NCBI RefSeq assembly: GCF_904067545.1
Contig: NZ_LR881183.1
Span: 810,277-874,276 of the forward strand
From: Thermococcus camini
GTDB lineage: Archaea > Methanobacteriota_B > Thermococci > Thermococcales > Thermococcaceae
Direction: 5' to 3'
Length of the DNA: 64,000 nucleotides
Position numbers and translations under genes: made by a program. Each line of letters starts with the position of its first letter. Position 1 is the first letter of the stretch. The notes under the pieces were generated by a model. It saw nothing but the letters and a program-made list of their open reading frames with translations. It was not told the origin of the DNA and made no database searches. This document shows, piece after piece, positions 45,224 to 54,377 of the stretch.

Positions 45224-46011
45224 TCTTCCACCCCCTGGAATATCTTCTCAACCATTTCCTCGAGCTTCGGGTTGTGGGCGTTGAACATCTTCATGCGCTG
45301 GAGTATCTCCTCCTTGCTGATTCCCTTCTCCTTGAACGTCCTGGCGAGTGAGTCGAACCAGGCAACGTCGTAGCCTATAGCTCCCCTGCAACCGATGCAC
45401 GCCACGCCAAAGCCGGGACAGCGAGCGTCGCAACCAGCCCTCGTTATCGGCCCGAGGCACGGCTCGCCCTTCTCGATGAGTATGCACGGGTGCCCCTTCA
45501 GCCTGCACTCGACGCAGACCGGGTAATCTATGTCCTCTGGCCAAGAGCCGACAAGGAACGTGCCGAGCGCGTAGAGGAAGTCCCGCTTTTCAGGAGGGCA
45601 CCCGTAGATGCGGTAGTCAACCTTGATGTAGTTCTCCACCGGCTCGGCCATCTTCGGCTCGAACTTGACCTTCCCGTCGCCGTAGACGGTCTTCCAGAGC
45701 TCCTCAAGGCTCTTGTCTTTCTCCCAGCTCTGCACACCGCCGTGGACTGCACAGGAGCCAACGGCCACAACGATTTTCGCGTTCTCGCGTATCTTCTTGA
45801 CAAGCTCGACCTCCTCCTCGGTGGAGACGCTTCCCTCGATGAAGGCTATGTCCACCGGCTCGTCCTCGTAGCTGTCCCTCTCGACCATGAACCAGCAGAC
45901 GATTTCAGCGTGCGGAAGCAGCTGAAGGAGCTCATCCATCATGGCCAGCTGGAGCTGACAGCCGTAGCATGAGGTGAGAGCGTAAAACCCAATTCTGACC
46001 TTTCCTTCCAT
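45220..46011 (-). CDS. hydD: Sulfhydrogenase delta (small) subunit
   Basis: A protein of about 263 residues, the NiFe small subunit. The proximal cluster motif [12 protein letters not shown] opens it, followed by [20 protein letters not shown], and more cysteine pairs ([35 protein letters not shown]) for three [4Fe-4S] clusters. It passes electrons between the NiFe site and the HydB/HydG module. The ATG at 46011 has GAGGTGG upstream; GTG codons at 46020 and 46017 are less likely. Confidence 0.93.
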   Translation of the reverse strand: MEGKVRIGFYALTSCYGCQLQLAMMDELLQLLPHAEIVCWFMVERDSYEDEPVDIAFIEGSVSTEEEVELVKKIRENAKIVVAVGSCAVHGGVQSWEKDKSLEELWKTVYGDGKVKFEPKMAEPVENYIKVDYRIYGCPPEKRDFLYALGTFLVGSWPEDIDYPVCVECRLKGHPCILIEKGEPCLGPITRAGCDARCPGFGVACIGCRGAIGYDVAWFDSLARTFKEKGISKEEILQRMKMFNAHNPKLEEMVEKIFQGVEE

Positions 46012-46021
46012 CTCCACCACC

Positions 46022-46906
46022 TCAGTCCAGTAAGCCAGGTGTTGATACTATGTCGAAGTACGTGAAGACCGGGCCGTCCTTGCAGATGTACTTCCAGCTC
46101 GTGCTCGTTCCGACGTTGCAGTGGCCGCACTTTCCTATTCCGCACTTCATCTTCCTCTCCAGCGTGACGAATATGTTCTCAGGCCTGTAACCGTAGTTGA
46201 TGAGGGACTCGAAGACGGCCTTGTACATCCTCGGCGGGCCGCATATGGCAACGGCTGTGTTCTTCGGGTTGGTGTTGGCCTCAACTATAAAGTTCTGCGG
46301 CCTTCCGTGAAGTCCCGGCCACTCGGGGTCTCTGGTTACGCTCTGGATTATCTTGACGTTCTCGGCCTCGGCAAGGTCCTTCATGGCCTCAAGCTCCTTG
46401 TAGAACAGAAGGTCCTTTCCATAGCGGGCGGTGTTGATGAAGGTTATGTTGCCGTACTTCCATCGGTTGTCCATGGCGTAGAGGAAGACGCTCCTGAGCG
46501 GGGCGGTTCCAAGGCCAGCGGCGATTAGGAGCAGATCCATGCCCTCCCAGTCGTCAACGGGGAAGCCGTTGCCGTAGGGGCCGCGGACGAGGACTGTATC
46601 TCCGGGCTGGAGTCTGTGGATGACCGTGGTGACCCTTCCAGCCTTCCTGATGCAGAGCTCGAAGAAGCCCTTCCTCATCGCGGAGGAGCATATGCTTATC
46701 GGAACCTCACCGATGCCGGGGATGGTGAGCTGGACGAACTGTCCCGGCTTGAAGGTCCACTTCTCGGCCAGCTCTGGGTCCTCAAACCTGAACAGGAACA
46801 GCTTCTCCTTCTCGGTGAGCGGATAAACCTTGAGAACCTTGACCCTGTGGAGCGCGTAGGGGTTTTCGTTGGGCATCATAATCTCCCTGGGAACTACCTC
46901 GCTCAT
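46022..46906 (-). CDS. hydG: Sulfhydrogenase gamma subunit, FAD/NAD(P)-binding
   Basis: A 294-residue ferredoxin-NADP reductase-like subunit. The FAD-binding beta barrel holds VPISICSSA, the NAD(P)-binding part has [14 protein letters not shown], and the C-terminal [26 protein letters not shown] binds a [2Fe-2S] cluster. It connects the enzyme to NADP(H). It overlaps hydB by four bases. Confident on all motifs. Confidence 0.94.
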   Translation of the reverse strand: MSEVVPREIMMPNENPYALHRVKVLKVYPLTEKEKLFLFRFEDPELAEKWTFKPGQFVQLTIPGIGEVPISICSSAMRKGFFELCIRKAGRVTTVIHRLQPGDTVLVRGPYGNGFPVDDWEGMDLLLIAAGLGTAPLRSVFLYAMDNRWKYGNITFINTARYGKDLLFYKELEAMKDLAEAENVKIIQSVTRDPEWPGLHGRPQNFIVEANTNPKNTAVAICGPPRMYKAVFESLINYGYRPENIFVTLERKMKCGIGKCGHCNVGTSTSWKYICKDGPVFTYFDIVSTPGLLD

Positions 46907-48006
46907 ATGTCCTCACCCCTTATCTCCGAGGCATAGGCGAATCCCCTCTTCGGGATTTCCTCGCTTATCTCGGACGGACAGGTCTTCTCCTCAAGTCCCA
47001 TGATCGTGCGCAGGTTCTTCACGAAGCTTATACCCGCCGGGCAGAAGTAGGTGCACCTGCCGCAGCCGACACAGAAGCTTATGCCGAGTTTCTCGTTGTA
47101 GGAGTTCTTACAGAGGTACCTGTTGCGGAAGCGGCTCTTCTTGGTCGGCCTGAAGTTGTGGTTTCCCGCAACGAGGCCGTGGCTCCTGAGCTGGCAGGAG
47201 TCCCAGCGCCTCTCGCGGTAGCCGGTTTCACCGTCGAGGCTGACTATGTCCTGAACCTCGTAGCAGCGGCAGGTCGGGCAGGTGGTGTTGCAGTTGCCGC
47301 AGGCGAGGCATATCTCAGCCTGCTCGTCCCACATCGGGTGCTCCATTTCGAGCTCGAGCAGGTAACGCAGATTGCTCCAGTCCTCGTGGTACTTGAAGGC
47401 CTTCGAGCGTTTGTTCTCGAACTCGCGGAAGTTGCAGATGTCCTCGGTGGTGACCTCCTCGAAGAGCTTGATGTTCTTGTCCACTATCCTGTGGCCTGTT
47501 GGCGTGCCGACCCTTACGAGCCAGCCGTCCGGGAGCTCGTGGAGGAAGAGGTCGAAGCCGTCGTCGGCAAAATCCGTCTCACGGAGGTTGCAGAAGCAGT
47601 ACTCGTCGGGCATACAGCTGATGCCTATGATGATGCCCTTCTCCCTGCGAACCTTGTAGTACTTATCCGGTAGCTCGTCGAGGTAAACGGTGTCGAGCAC
47701 CTTGAGGCCGAAGATGTCGCAGGCGTGAAGGCCGAAGAGCACAAAGGGCTCGACGTCCTCTATGACCTCCCTGTACTCGGCTTTGGTGAGGTTGAACTCG
47801 AAGAGCTTCTCCCTGGGAAGGAAGAAGAACTTCTTCGGCGGCATTATCGTTCTGTTGTAGCTGAACTCCACCTGTTTGACGTCGTCTATCTCCCTGAAGT
47901 CGTAGAACTTCTCGGATATCTTAACCGGGGCGTAGAGTTTGCCCCACTCCTTGAGCCTTTCAAGGAACGCGTAGGTGTTCTCCTTCGGGAGCTTAACGTA
48001 TCTCAA
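46903..48006 (-). CDS. hydB: Sulfhydrogenase beta subunit, Fe-S electron transfer
   Basis: A protein of about 367 residues with two ferredoxin-type [4Fe-4S] clusters, [14 protein letters not shown] and [14 protein letters not shown], and further cysteines in [11 protein letters not shown]. It mediates electron flow and is implicated in polysulfide reduction. The family N-terminus is [11 protein letters not shown], placing the start at a TTG (48006) six bases after GGAGGTG; a GTG at 48015 overlaps that site. First gene of the operon; a GATAAAC TATA element lies at about 48044-48053. Confidence 0.92.
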   Translation of the reverse strand: MRYVKLPKENTYAFLERLKEWGKLYAPVKISEKFYDFREIDDVKQVEFSYNRTIMPPKKFFFLPREKLFEFNLTKAEYREVIEDVEPFVLFGLHACDIFGLKVLDTVYLDELPDKYYKVRREKGIIIGISCMPDEYCFCNLRETDFADDGFDLFLHELPDGWLVRVGTPTGHRIVDKNIKLFEEVTTEDICNFREFENKRSKAFKYHEDWSNLRYLLELEMEHPMWDEQAEICLACGNCNTTCPTCRCYEVQDIVSLDGETGYRERRWDSCQLRSHGLVAGNHNFRPTKKSRFRNRYLCKNSYNEKLGISFCVGCGRCTYFCPAGISFVKNLRTIMGLEEKTCPSEISEEIPKRGFAYASEIRGEDI

Positions 48007-48086
48007 ACCGACCACCTCCAGTGAACATAAATATACACGTGCTCATGTTTATCCCCTCAATTGATGCTTGGCCAGAGGTTAAAAAA

Positions 48087-48113
48087 GCGTTTTTAAACCC
48101 GAAAATTCTAAAC
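48087..48113 (-). promoter_or_regulatory. Degenerate SurR-like site upstream of the hydrogenase operon
   Basis: On the minus strand GTTTAGAAT followed by GGGTTT resembles GTTn3AACn5GTT with one mismatched base and one extra spacer base. It lies about 40 bases upstream of the likely TATA element. SurR control of this operon is known in Pyrococcus; here the motif is too weak to claim on its own. Confidence 0.3.
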
Positions 48114-48136
48114 CAAAGGTTGAGAAGGGTTCGTTG

Positions 48137-48215
48137 AGCCTAATGCGCAATCTTTTGGAAAATCCGGGGCGGCAGTTTTTGGCACGTCCTGAACAGCCAG
48201 GCACTGCATTAGGCT
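48137..48215. repeat. 79-base element bounded by perfect 10-base inverted repeats
   Basis: AGCCTAATGC (48137-48146) and GCATTAGGCT (48206-48215) are exact inverted copies around 59 bases. A second, inner pair GCAGT/ACTGC also exists. There is no open frame. It could be a folded RNA, a small mobile-element remnant, or an operator pair between the divergent hyd and beta-propeller genes. Confidence 0.5.
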
Positions 48216-48268
48216 TCTGAACCATTAACCATTTAAGGCGGAGGTTCCTAGGGGGCGTGGTGGGTTGG

Positions 48269-49435
48269 ATGAGAAGGTACCATTGGAGGGCAATCCCGTT
48301 CATCCTGTTCATTATCCTGTCTGCTGTAGAGCCCGTTTTGGCCGAGCCGGCCTGGAGCTGGCACTACCACGATGACTGCATCGTCTTCTCGGCGGCATTC
48401 AACGACAACGGCGACCTGGGCCTTGGCTTTGGATACTACGCGATAATCCTAGGCCGCGATGGTGAGAGGCTTCTCCGTGCTCCCGTGAGGGGCTTTGCAT
48501 ACTCCTCCGCCCTGAGCGACAACGATACCCTCATCATCGGGACAGACGGCCACTGGATACAGTTCTTCGCTCCCGAGAAGGGGCTCGTGAACGAGTACAG
48601 GGCAGACGATGTTGTCTGGAGCGTTGATATAAGCCCCGACGGAAAGTACGCGGTTGCGGGGAGTGGCGATGGGAACGTTTATTTCTTCAGGGGAACCGAG
48701 CTTGCGTGGAAACACAACACGGGCGCCTTCGTGTGGAGCGTTGATCTCTCCGGAGACCAGGTGGTGGCGGGAAACGACAACGGCGACCTTGTGGCACTCC
48801 GCGCGGATGGCTCCGAAATCTTCTCGGCGCACCTAAACGGGACCATCAAGAAGGTCTCGGCCTCCCCGGAGAGGATAGTCGTCCTGGTGCTGGCCCCCGA
48901 CGGGTCGTGGAGCGAGGTTGTCTCCCTCAACTGGAGGGGGGAACTCCTGTGGACGAAGCACTTCAACGGGAAGCTCATGGACATGTCCTTTGACGGCAGC
49001 AGCGTGGCCGTTGCGGGGGCCGTGAACAGCGTCATCCTGCTTGACGGGGATGGAAATGAGGTTTACTCCGTGCCGTTCCTGCTCGAGGCGTTCGACGTGG
49101 ACACTGCGAGGGGCTACACGATAGTCGCCGGCGGGGACGACGCGTTCTTCATAGGGCCCGACGGGAACGTGCTCTGGGACTACTACCCGAACGAGACCGT
49201 TGAACGTGTGGCCATCTCGAAGGACGCCCGCTACCTGGCGGTCACCCACAGGGTTCACGGGAAGGACATCTGCGAGGGTACCGTTGATTTTGCCGTCCTT
49301 GGCGGGGGTTCTCCCACTGAGACGACAACTGGGGCAGAGGGTAAGAGTGACCTCGGAAACCCCCTCGTTGCCGGTGGAATACTGGCCCTCGTGGCGGCTC
49401 TAGCGGTGCTCATGTGGAGGGAGATGAGAGAGTGA
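48269..49435 (+). CDS. Membrane-anchored extracellular beta-propeller protein
   Basis: A protein of about 388 residues with a signal sequence (FILFIILSAVEPVLAEPA), then six or seven WD/PQQ-like blades (ISPDGKYAVAGSGDGNVYFFRG, LSGDQVVAGNDNGDLVALRADG, ISKDARYLAV). A Thr/Glu linker and a C-terminal membrane helix (GGILALVAALAVLMW) followed by basic residues end the protein. It is anchored outside the cell. The stop overlaps the start of an ABC transporter ATPase gene (GTGA), so the propeller and transporter work together. Ligand unknown. Confidence 0.75.
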   Translation: MRRYHWRAIPFILFIILSAVEPVLAEPAWSWHYHDDCIVFSAAFNDNGDLGLGFGYYAIILGRDGERLLRAPVRGFAYSSALSDNDTLIIGTDGHWIQFFAPEKGLVNEYRADDVVWSVDISPDGKYAVAGSGDGNVYFFRGTELAWKHNTGAFVWSVDLSGDQVVAGNDNGDLVALRADGSEIFSAHLNGTIKKVSASPERIVVLVLAPDGSWSEVVSLNWRGELLWTKHFNGKLMDMSFDGSSVAVAGAVNSVILLDGDGNEVYSVPFLLEAFDVDTARGYTIVAGGDDAFFIGPDGNVLWDYYPNETVERVAISKDARYLAVTHRVHGKDICEGTVDFAVLGGGSPTETTTGAEGKSDLGNPLVAGGILALVAALAVLMWREMRE

Positions 49436-50373
49436 GGGCCATAATAGAGGCTGTAAACCTGACCAAGCGCTACGGAGACTTCACCGCCGTCGATGGAATA
49501 AGCTTTGAGGTGAAGCGGGGGGAAATATTCGGATTCCTCGGCCCCAACGGAGCTGGCAAGACGACGACGGTCAGAATGCTCTCCACGCTGACTCCTATAA
49601 CGGAGGGGGAGGCCTACATTGACGGCCACGACGTCCGTCGTGAAAAACTGGCCGTGAAGAGGAGTATCGGCGTTGTGCAGGACGTGTCGAACCTCTACGA
49701 TGAGCTCACCGTGGAGGAAAACCTCCGCTTCCTGGCCAGGCTTTACGATGCTCCCATGGAGAACGTCTCCCGGCTGATAAAGGACTTCAACCTTCCGGCA
49801 AGGAAGAAGTTCGGGAAGCTGAGTTCTGGATACAAAAGAAGAGCAGCCATAGTGGCTGCCCTCATACACGAGCCACCGGTGATTTTCCTGGACGAGCCCA
49901 CAGTAGCCCTGGACGTCCAGTCAGCTAAGATGGTTAGAGCAATGGTCAGGCTTCTCAACAAGGAGGGGAAGACGATATTCCTGACGACCCACAATATGGC
50001 GGAGGCCGAGACGTTGCCTCACAGGATAGCCATAATCAACAGGGGAAAGATAGTGGCTATAGGCGGAAGGAACGAGCTGAGGAAGCTGGTCGGGGGTGGA
50101 GTGAGGGTGCGCCTTCGCCTTGAGCCCCTGGGCAACAAACTGCTGCGCCTCCTCGAGCATTACTCGCCCAAACCGGACGGAGATTCAATTGTTGTAACCG
50201 TTGATGACACCGATAGGTTTCTCGATGAGTTCTGGCAATGGAAGGAAGAGCTTGGCTTCAGGGTTCTCCACCTCTCAACCGAGCTGCCCAGCATAGAGGA
50301 GGTGTTCCTTCAGCTGACCGAGAGCAACGAGGATCGCGAGAGACCCTGCACCTGTGGGGGGTGTCCGCTGTGA
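49432..50373 (+). CDS. ABC-type exporter ATPase
   Basis: A 313-residue ABC ATPase of the ABC-2 (drug/Nod) type. Walker A is GPNGAGKTTT, the signature LSSGYKRRAAIVAAL, and Walker B VIFLDEPTVALD, then H-loop LTTHNMAEA. The C-terminal 90 residues form the accessory domain found in DrrA-like ATPases. Unusually, the tail ends RPCTCGGCPL, three cysteines that could bind metal. The GTG start at 49432 overlaps the propeller stop; the permease start overlaps this stop. Confidence 0.9.
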   Translation: MRAIIEAVNLTKRYGDFTAVDGISFEVKRGEIFGFLGPNGAGKTTTVRMLSTLTPITEGEAYIDGHDVRREKLAVKRSIGVVQDVSNLYDELTVEENLRFLARLYDAPMENVSRLIKDFNLPARKKFGKLSSGYKRRAAIVAALIHEPPVIFLDEPTVALDVQSAKMVRAMVRLLNKEGKTIFLTTHNMAEAETLPHRIAIINRGKIVAIGGRNELRKLVGGGVRVRLRLEPLGNKLLRLLEHYSPKPDGDSIVVTVDDTDRFLDEFWQWKEELGFRVLHLSTELPSIEEVFLQLTESNEDRERPCTCGGCPL

Positions 50374-51080
50374 AGGTCGTCCCTATAATGGCCAAGGAAC
50401 TCAGGGAGTACCTGCTCAAGCCGGGTTCGATAAGCTGGGGGCTGATATTCCCCCTCGTCTTCACGCTCTCCTTCATAGTCCGCTTCGGCGACATCGACCA
50501 CCTCGCCCCGGGCCTGGTGAGCATCTCAGCCCTATTCGCCACGACTTCCTTCGTTGCCTCCTCCCTGATATTTGAGCGCAGGCTCAAGACCTTCGAGCGT
50601 CTCCTGCTGGCACCGGTGAGCTACGGCGAGATAATCCTCGCCAAGGTTCTGGTGGGGGCTCTCTTTGGGCTGATGGTGAGCCTCATAACCCTTGCCCTGG
50701 TGAGGTACTTCATGGTTTATCCCGTCTGGAGCTGGCCGCTGACGGTTGCTTTTGTGCTCCTTGCCAACCTGACCTTCTCCGCTTTGGGCGTCTACGTTTC
50801 TCTGGCCGTTGAGAACCCGATAAACGTCATGACTTGGCTCAACGTGATAAGGCTGCCGATGATATTCACAAGCGGCGCGCTGGCATCGCTGACGCTCTTT
50901 CCCGCGTGGTTCATGGCGATTGGTCTCCTGACCCCGATGACCTACTCCGTTGAGGGGCTCCGCTATGCCCTCCTAGGCTACTACGACGTGGTTCCACCGC
51001 TTTATTCGCTCTCCCTCCTGCTCCTGATAGCCCTGGGACTTATTCTCCTCTCAGTGAGAGCCCTGCGAAAGGCCTATTAG
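50370..51080 (+). CDS. ABC-2 type exporter permease
   Basis: A 236-residue protein with six membrane helices, in the ABC2_membrane pattern (KELREYLLKPGSISWGLIFPLVF, FERLLLAPVSYGEIILAKV, GLRYALLGYYDVVPPLYSLSLLLLIALGLILL). The GTG start overlaps the ATPase stop and has GGGGGGTGTCC upstream. The substrate cannot be told from the sequence. Together with the propeller protein it makes a three-gene unit. Confidence 0.88.
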   Translation: MKVVPIMAKELREYLLKPGSISWGLIFPLVFTLSFIVRFGDIDHLAPGLVSISALFATTSFVASSLIFERRLKTFERLLLAPVSYGEIILAKVLVGALFGLMVSLITLALVRYFMVYPVWSWPLTVAFVLLANLTFSALGVYVSLAVENPINVMTWLNVIRLPMIFTSGALASLTLFPAWFMAIGLLTPMTYSVEGLRYALLGYYDVVPPLYSLSLLLLIALGLILLSVRALRKAY

Positions 51081-51253
51081 GGCTCTCCCCGTGACATCCT
51101 GTCCAGCTTGAGATAGAAGAAGAGGACTATCATGAACAGCGTGATGTAGTAGCTCCACCGGAAGGGTATGACGCCCATTATTCCAAGGGTGTAAATCACC
51201 GTGAGGACCAGAACCACGGCGAGCAGGATTCTGTAGAACGTCTTCCTCTCCAT
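51077..51253 (-). CDS. Small two-helix membrane protein
   Basis: A 58-residue protein, MERKTFYRILLAVVLVLTVI as its first 20 residues, with a second hydrophobic segment SYYITLFMIVLFFYL and a charged C-terminus. GGTGGGAGC precedes the ATG. The stop overlaps the convergent permease stop by two to four bases. It is transcribed leftward, against the transporter genes. No family recognised; the clean hydropathy and ribosome binding site support a real gene. Confidence 0.6.
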   Translation of the reverse strand: MERKTFYRILLAVVLVLTVIYTLGIMGVIPFRWSYYITLFMIVLFFYLKLDRMSRGEP

Positions 51254-51301
51254 GCTCCCACCGTGGGAAAATAGGAGAGGGAGCTTTTAACGTTATTGAA
51301 C

Positions 51302-52321
51302 CTAATAGATGTCCTCCTCCAGCACAAGGAACGCCGAGAAAACCTTAAACGCCAGACCCCTGGCCCTACCCTCCCTTTCAGCGGCCACTATGCTTTTCCC
51401 AGTCATCTCTGCTATTTCAACGTCGCTCCTTGACTTCGACCTCCTGGAGGCCCCAATGGCGACCTTGAATTCACCGTTCCCTGCTGGAGAGACCCGGACC
51501 CAATTCACTTTGACCTCCTCGGTCCCGGAAAGCCTCTCCAGGAGGAACGCTTCCAGCGCCCTTGCCGAAACGCCCTTTCCACCGCCCTCCTTGAGCTTTC
51601 CGGCGAGCTCTCCTATCCCCGCCTCACGGAGTATTCTCTCGACCTCCGCCTCCACCTTCTCCCTGTTTATCGCCGCGGTGTCCTTTCCACCGAGGGGCAC
51701 CTCGAGAACCCTTCCTCCCCTGACGTGAGTCCTCGCCACTGGCACCTTCAGCACGGGTTTTCCGGGGGTTCTGGTCAGGCTGAGCTCCCTTATCACAACC
51801 CTGGTGTCGAAGCCGGTCTCCCGGGATATTGCCTCTGACAGAACCCGCGCCAGATTGGTTTTTTCCACTTCACCGGTCGAGAACGCCTCCACGTTCCCCC
51901 TAACGAGGAGTATGTCCCTGCCGGTTGCGCCGTACCTCACGGAAGCCTTCAGCTCGGCCTGTCCAACGGCAACACCGAGGGTCTTGTAGGCCCTTGACAC
52001 CGCCTTGAGGAGGGCTTCCTCGAGGCGCAGGTAGACGTCGCTCGGGGCTTCGAGGGAGTATGAAAACTCCACCACCGTCGGGGTGTCCCGGGATTCGTCT
52101 TCCTGGAGGTGGTCGAGAAACTCGAACTTATCCAGTTCTACTATCTCGACGTTTCTCAGCTTCTCAGGGGGTTCGGTGTATTTCTTCACAATCCTGCCGC
52201 CCCCGTGGAGGAGAATCTTCTCCCCGGACGCCCTAACGAGAAGAAGCTTGTTCCCCATGTCTCCGAGCCTCTCAAGCAGTTCGTCGAGTTTAATCGAGTC
52301 GAGCGATTCGATCGCCCGCAT
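51302..52321 (-). CDS. Uncharacterised protein related to the DUF2226-like protein at 56.3 kb
   Basis: A 339-residue soluble protein. The N-terminal ~80 residues (KLLLVRASGEKILLHGGGRIVKKY) may be a small ligand or protein module. The segment KVEAEVERILREAGIGEL at about 220 closely resembles EKEVEQLLKQAGIDEL in the protein encoded at 56274-57971, and both continue with a strand pattern VKVNWVRVSP / VTFKWLKLNH. GGTGATACC precedes the ATG; TATA TTTTATAC at about 52355. Function unknown. Confidence 0.55.
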   Translation of the reverse strand: MRAIESLDSIKLDELLERLGDMGNKLLLVRASGEKILLHGGGRIVKKYTEPPEKLRNVEIVELDKFEFLDHLQEDESRDTPTVVEFSYSLEAPSDVYLRLEEALLKAVSRAYKTLGVAVGQAELKASVRYGATGRDILLVRGNVEAFSTGEVEKTNLARVLSEAISRETGFDTRVVIRELSLTRTPGKPVLKVPVARTHVRGGRVLEVPLGGKDTAAINREKVEAEVERILREAGIGELAGKLKEGGGKGVSARALEAFLLERLSGTEEVKVNWVRVSPAGNGEFKVAIGASRRSKSRSDVEIAEMTGKSIVAAEREGRARGLAFKVFSAFLVLEEDIY

Positions 52322-52415
52322 GGTATCACCGTTGGTGTTATGTGCATTCGAGTATAAAACAGTTACCTCGGGAATGTGTTATGGCATTCATGGACAAAGA
52401 AGAAAAGTGGAAGGT

Positions 52416-54260
52416 TCAGCCCCCGGTCTCGGCCGTTGCGTTGCAGGCCAGGGGCTGGGGCTGAAGGTTAAAGACGTCGGGGTGGAGGTACTCCGCTATC
52501 TCCTCCAGCCCGTGCACTATCCTCGGCCCGGGCCTCACGACCAGGTTCTCGTCGCTGAGGACGTAGACCCTTCTGTTCTTCACCGCATCGACTTCCGCGA
52601 GGGGGCCGGAGCAGAGGTCTTCGGGCTTTATTCCCGCGTTGGGTGAGATTATTATGACCTCGGGGTTCCTGGCTATTATCTGCTCCTCGCTCGCCGCTCC
52701 CCAGCCGCTCACATCGCCGAAGATGTTCTCGCCGCCCGCGAGCCTTATGAGGTCATCGATGAAGGTTCCCTTGCCAGAGGTCCAGTAGCCGTTGTAATAG
52801 CTCAGGAGGAAGAAGGTCTTGACCTTTGGCTGGTCTGAGACCATGGAAGTGACGTAGGCTACTCTGGCCTTCATCTCGGCTACGACCGCTCTCGCGCCCT
52901 CCTCGCGGTTGGTTACTCTTCCGAGGAGCTCAAGGGCGTCGTAGACCTGACTTAGGTTCTTGGGGTCAATTACGACGACCGGCGCTATCTTCTCCAGGCT
53001 CCCGAGTATCTCCAGCGAGAAGCCGTCCGCGAGAATGAGGTCCGGCTCGAGCGATGCTATGGCCTCGAGGTTGGCGTACTTGCCGTAGCCGCCTATCCTG
53101 GTGATGTTCCTAACCGCCGGCGGGAAGTCATCGTAGTCGGTAACCCCGATGACCTTGTCGCCCGCACCTATGTAGAAGAGGCCCTCCGTTATGCTTGGAG
53201 CCAGGGTGACTATTCTCATAGGCTCGCTCTCGATGGTCACCTCCCTGCCCGCGAAGTCGGTCACGGTGAGCGGGTACTCGACCTTAAAGGCCTCCGGGTG
53301 GAGGAGCCTGGCAACGGTCTCAAGGCCCCTGACGACGCGCGGGCTCGGGTGTATCAGGTCGTTCTCGTTCTCGATGATGTAAACCATTCCATTCCTCGCG
53401 GCGCTGGTGCCGGCGAGCGGGCCGTTGTAGACGTCCTGGACGGTCATGCCACAGTGAGGGGTGAGGATTATGACGTCCGGGTCGCGCTCGATGACCTGCT
53501 CGGGACTCACCGTCGGCCAGCCGGTGGTGTCGTTGAAGATGTTGGTTCCCCCTGCGAGCTTTATGACGTCGCTTATGAAGGTTCCGCCGCCGGCGGTCAT
53601 GAGCGGGTTGTTCCAGACGACGTAGAAGACCTTGAGCCTGGGCTCGTCCTTCACCGCCGAGCTTATCTCCTCTACCCCCGCCTGAAACTCTGCGGTTGTC
53701 CTCTTTGCCCCCTCTTCGGCGTTGAAGACTCTGCCTAAGAGGTCGACGGCCCTTGGGATGTCATCGATGCTGTGTGGATCGACCACGAGAACAGGGGCTA
53801 TCCTCTGGAGGTCTTCGAGGATCGTCATGGAGTAACTGTCCACCAGTATCAGGTCTGGGTTGAGCGATGCTATCACTTCAAGGTTGGCGTACTGGCCGTA
53901 ACCGCCCACGCGGGTGACGTTGGCAACTCCTGCTGGAAAATCATCGAAGTCCGTAACCCCAACGACTCTGTCAAAGAGACCGAGGTAGTAGAGGTCCTCT
54001 GTGATGCTCGGGGCCAGCGTCACAACGCGCTCAGGGGGTTTCTCAATCGTGAGGGTTCTGTTGGCGAAGTCCGTTACGGTTATTGGATAGTACGGCTTCT
54101 CGGTCTCGGTGGGTATGGTAGTCGTTTCGGTTGGAGTCTTGCTCGGGGTAGTGCTGGGAGTCGTTCTCGGAGTGGTTGATGTCCCTCCACCGTTCAGACA
54201 GCCCGAGGCAACGACGGCTCCGATGAGGAGCACCAGGAGCAGAAGGGCGGTTCTCTTCAT
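52416..54260 (-). CDS. Lipoprotein with two tandem BtuF/FepB-type binding domains
   Basis: A 614-residue secreted protein. The lipobox-like VVASGC (Cys 21) ends the signal peptide, followed by a Thr/Pro linker to about residue 53. Two complete periplasmic-binding domains of the iron-siderophore/cobalamin type follow: ITVTDFANRTLTIEKPPERVVTLAPSITEDLYYLG and, from about 330, LTVTDFAGREVTIESEPMRIVTLAPSITEGLFYIG. Each keeps the GGYGQYANLE/GGYGKYANLE and PDLIL motifs. Such proteins are normally single. No matching BtuCD-type permease is nearby. Confidence 0.85.
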   Translation of the reverse strand: MKRTALLLLVLLIGAVVASGCLNGGGTSTTPRTTPSTTPSKTPTETTTIPTETEKPYYPITVTDFANRTLTIEKPPERVVTLAPSITEDLYYLGLFDRVVGVTDFDDFPAGVANVTRVGGYGQYANLEVIASLNPDLILVDSYSMTILEDLQRIAPVLVVDPHSIDDIPRAVDLLGRVFNAEEGAKRTTAEFQAGVEEISSAVKDEPRLKVFYVVWNNPLMTAGGGTFISDVIKLAGGTNIFNDTTGWPTVSPEQVIERDPDVIILTPHCGMTVQDVYNGPLAGTSAARNGMVYIIENENDLIHPSPRVVRGLETVARLLHPEAFKVEYPLTVTDFAGREVTIESEPMRIVTLAPSITEGLFYIGAGDKVIGVTDYDDFPPAVRNITRIGGYGKYANLEAIASLEPDLILADGFSLEILGSLEKIAPVVVIDPKNLSQVYDALELLGRVTNREEGARAVVAEMKARVAYVTSMVSDQPKVKTFFLLSYYNGYWTSGKGTFIDDLIRLAGGENIFGDVSGWGAASEEQIIARNPEVIIISPNAGIKPEDLCSGPLAEVDAVKNRRVYVLSDENLVVRPGPRIVHGLEEIAEYLHPDVFNLQPQPLACNATAETGG

Positions 54261-54377
54261 TGCTCATCACCTGGATTAATTGTCCATCACTGGTTTGGCT
54301 GGGGGTATATAAAGTTGTTGGATATTTTTGCCACGGAGGTTAGAAGAGGGGAACGTAAAGTTGCCTGCGCGGGAAAC

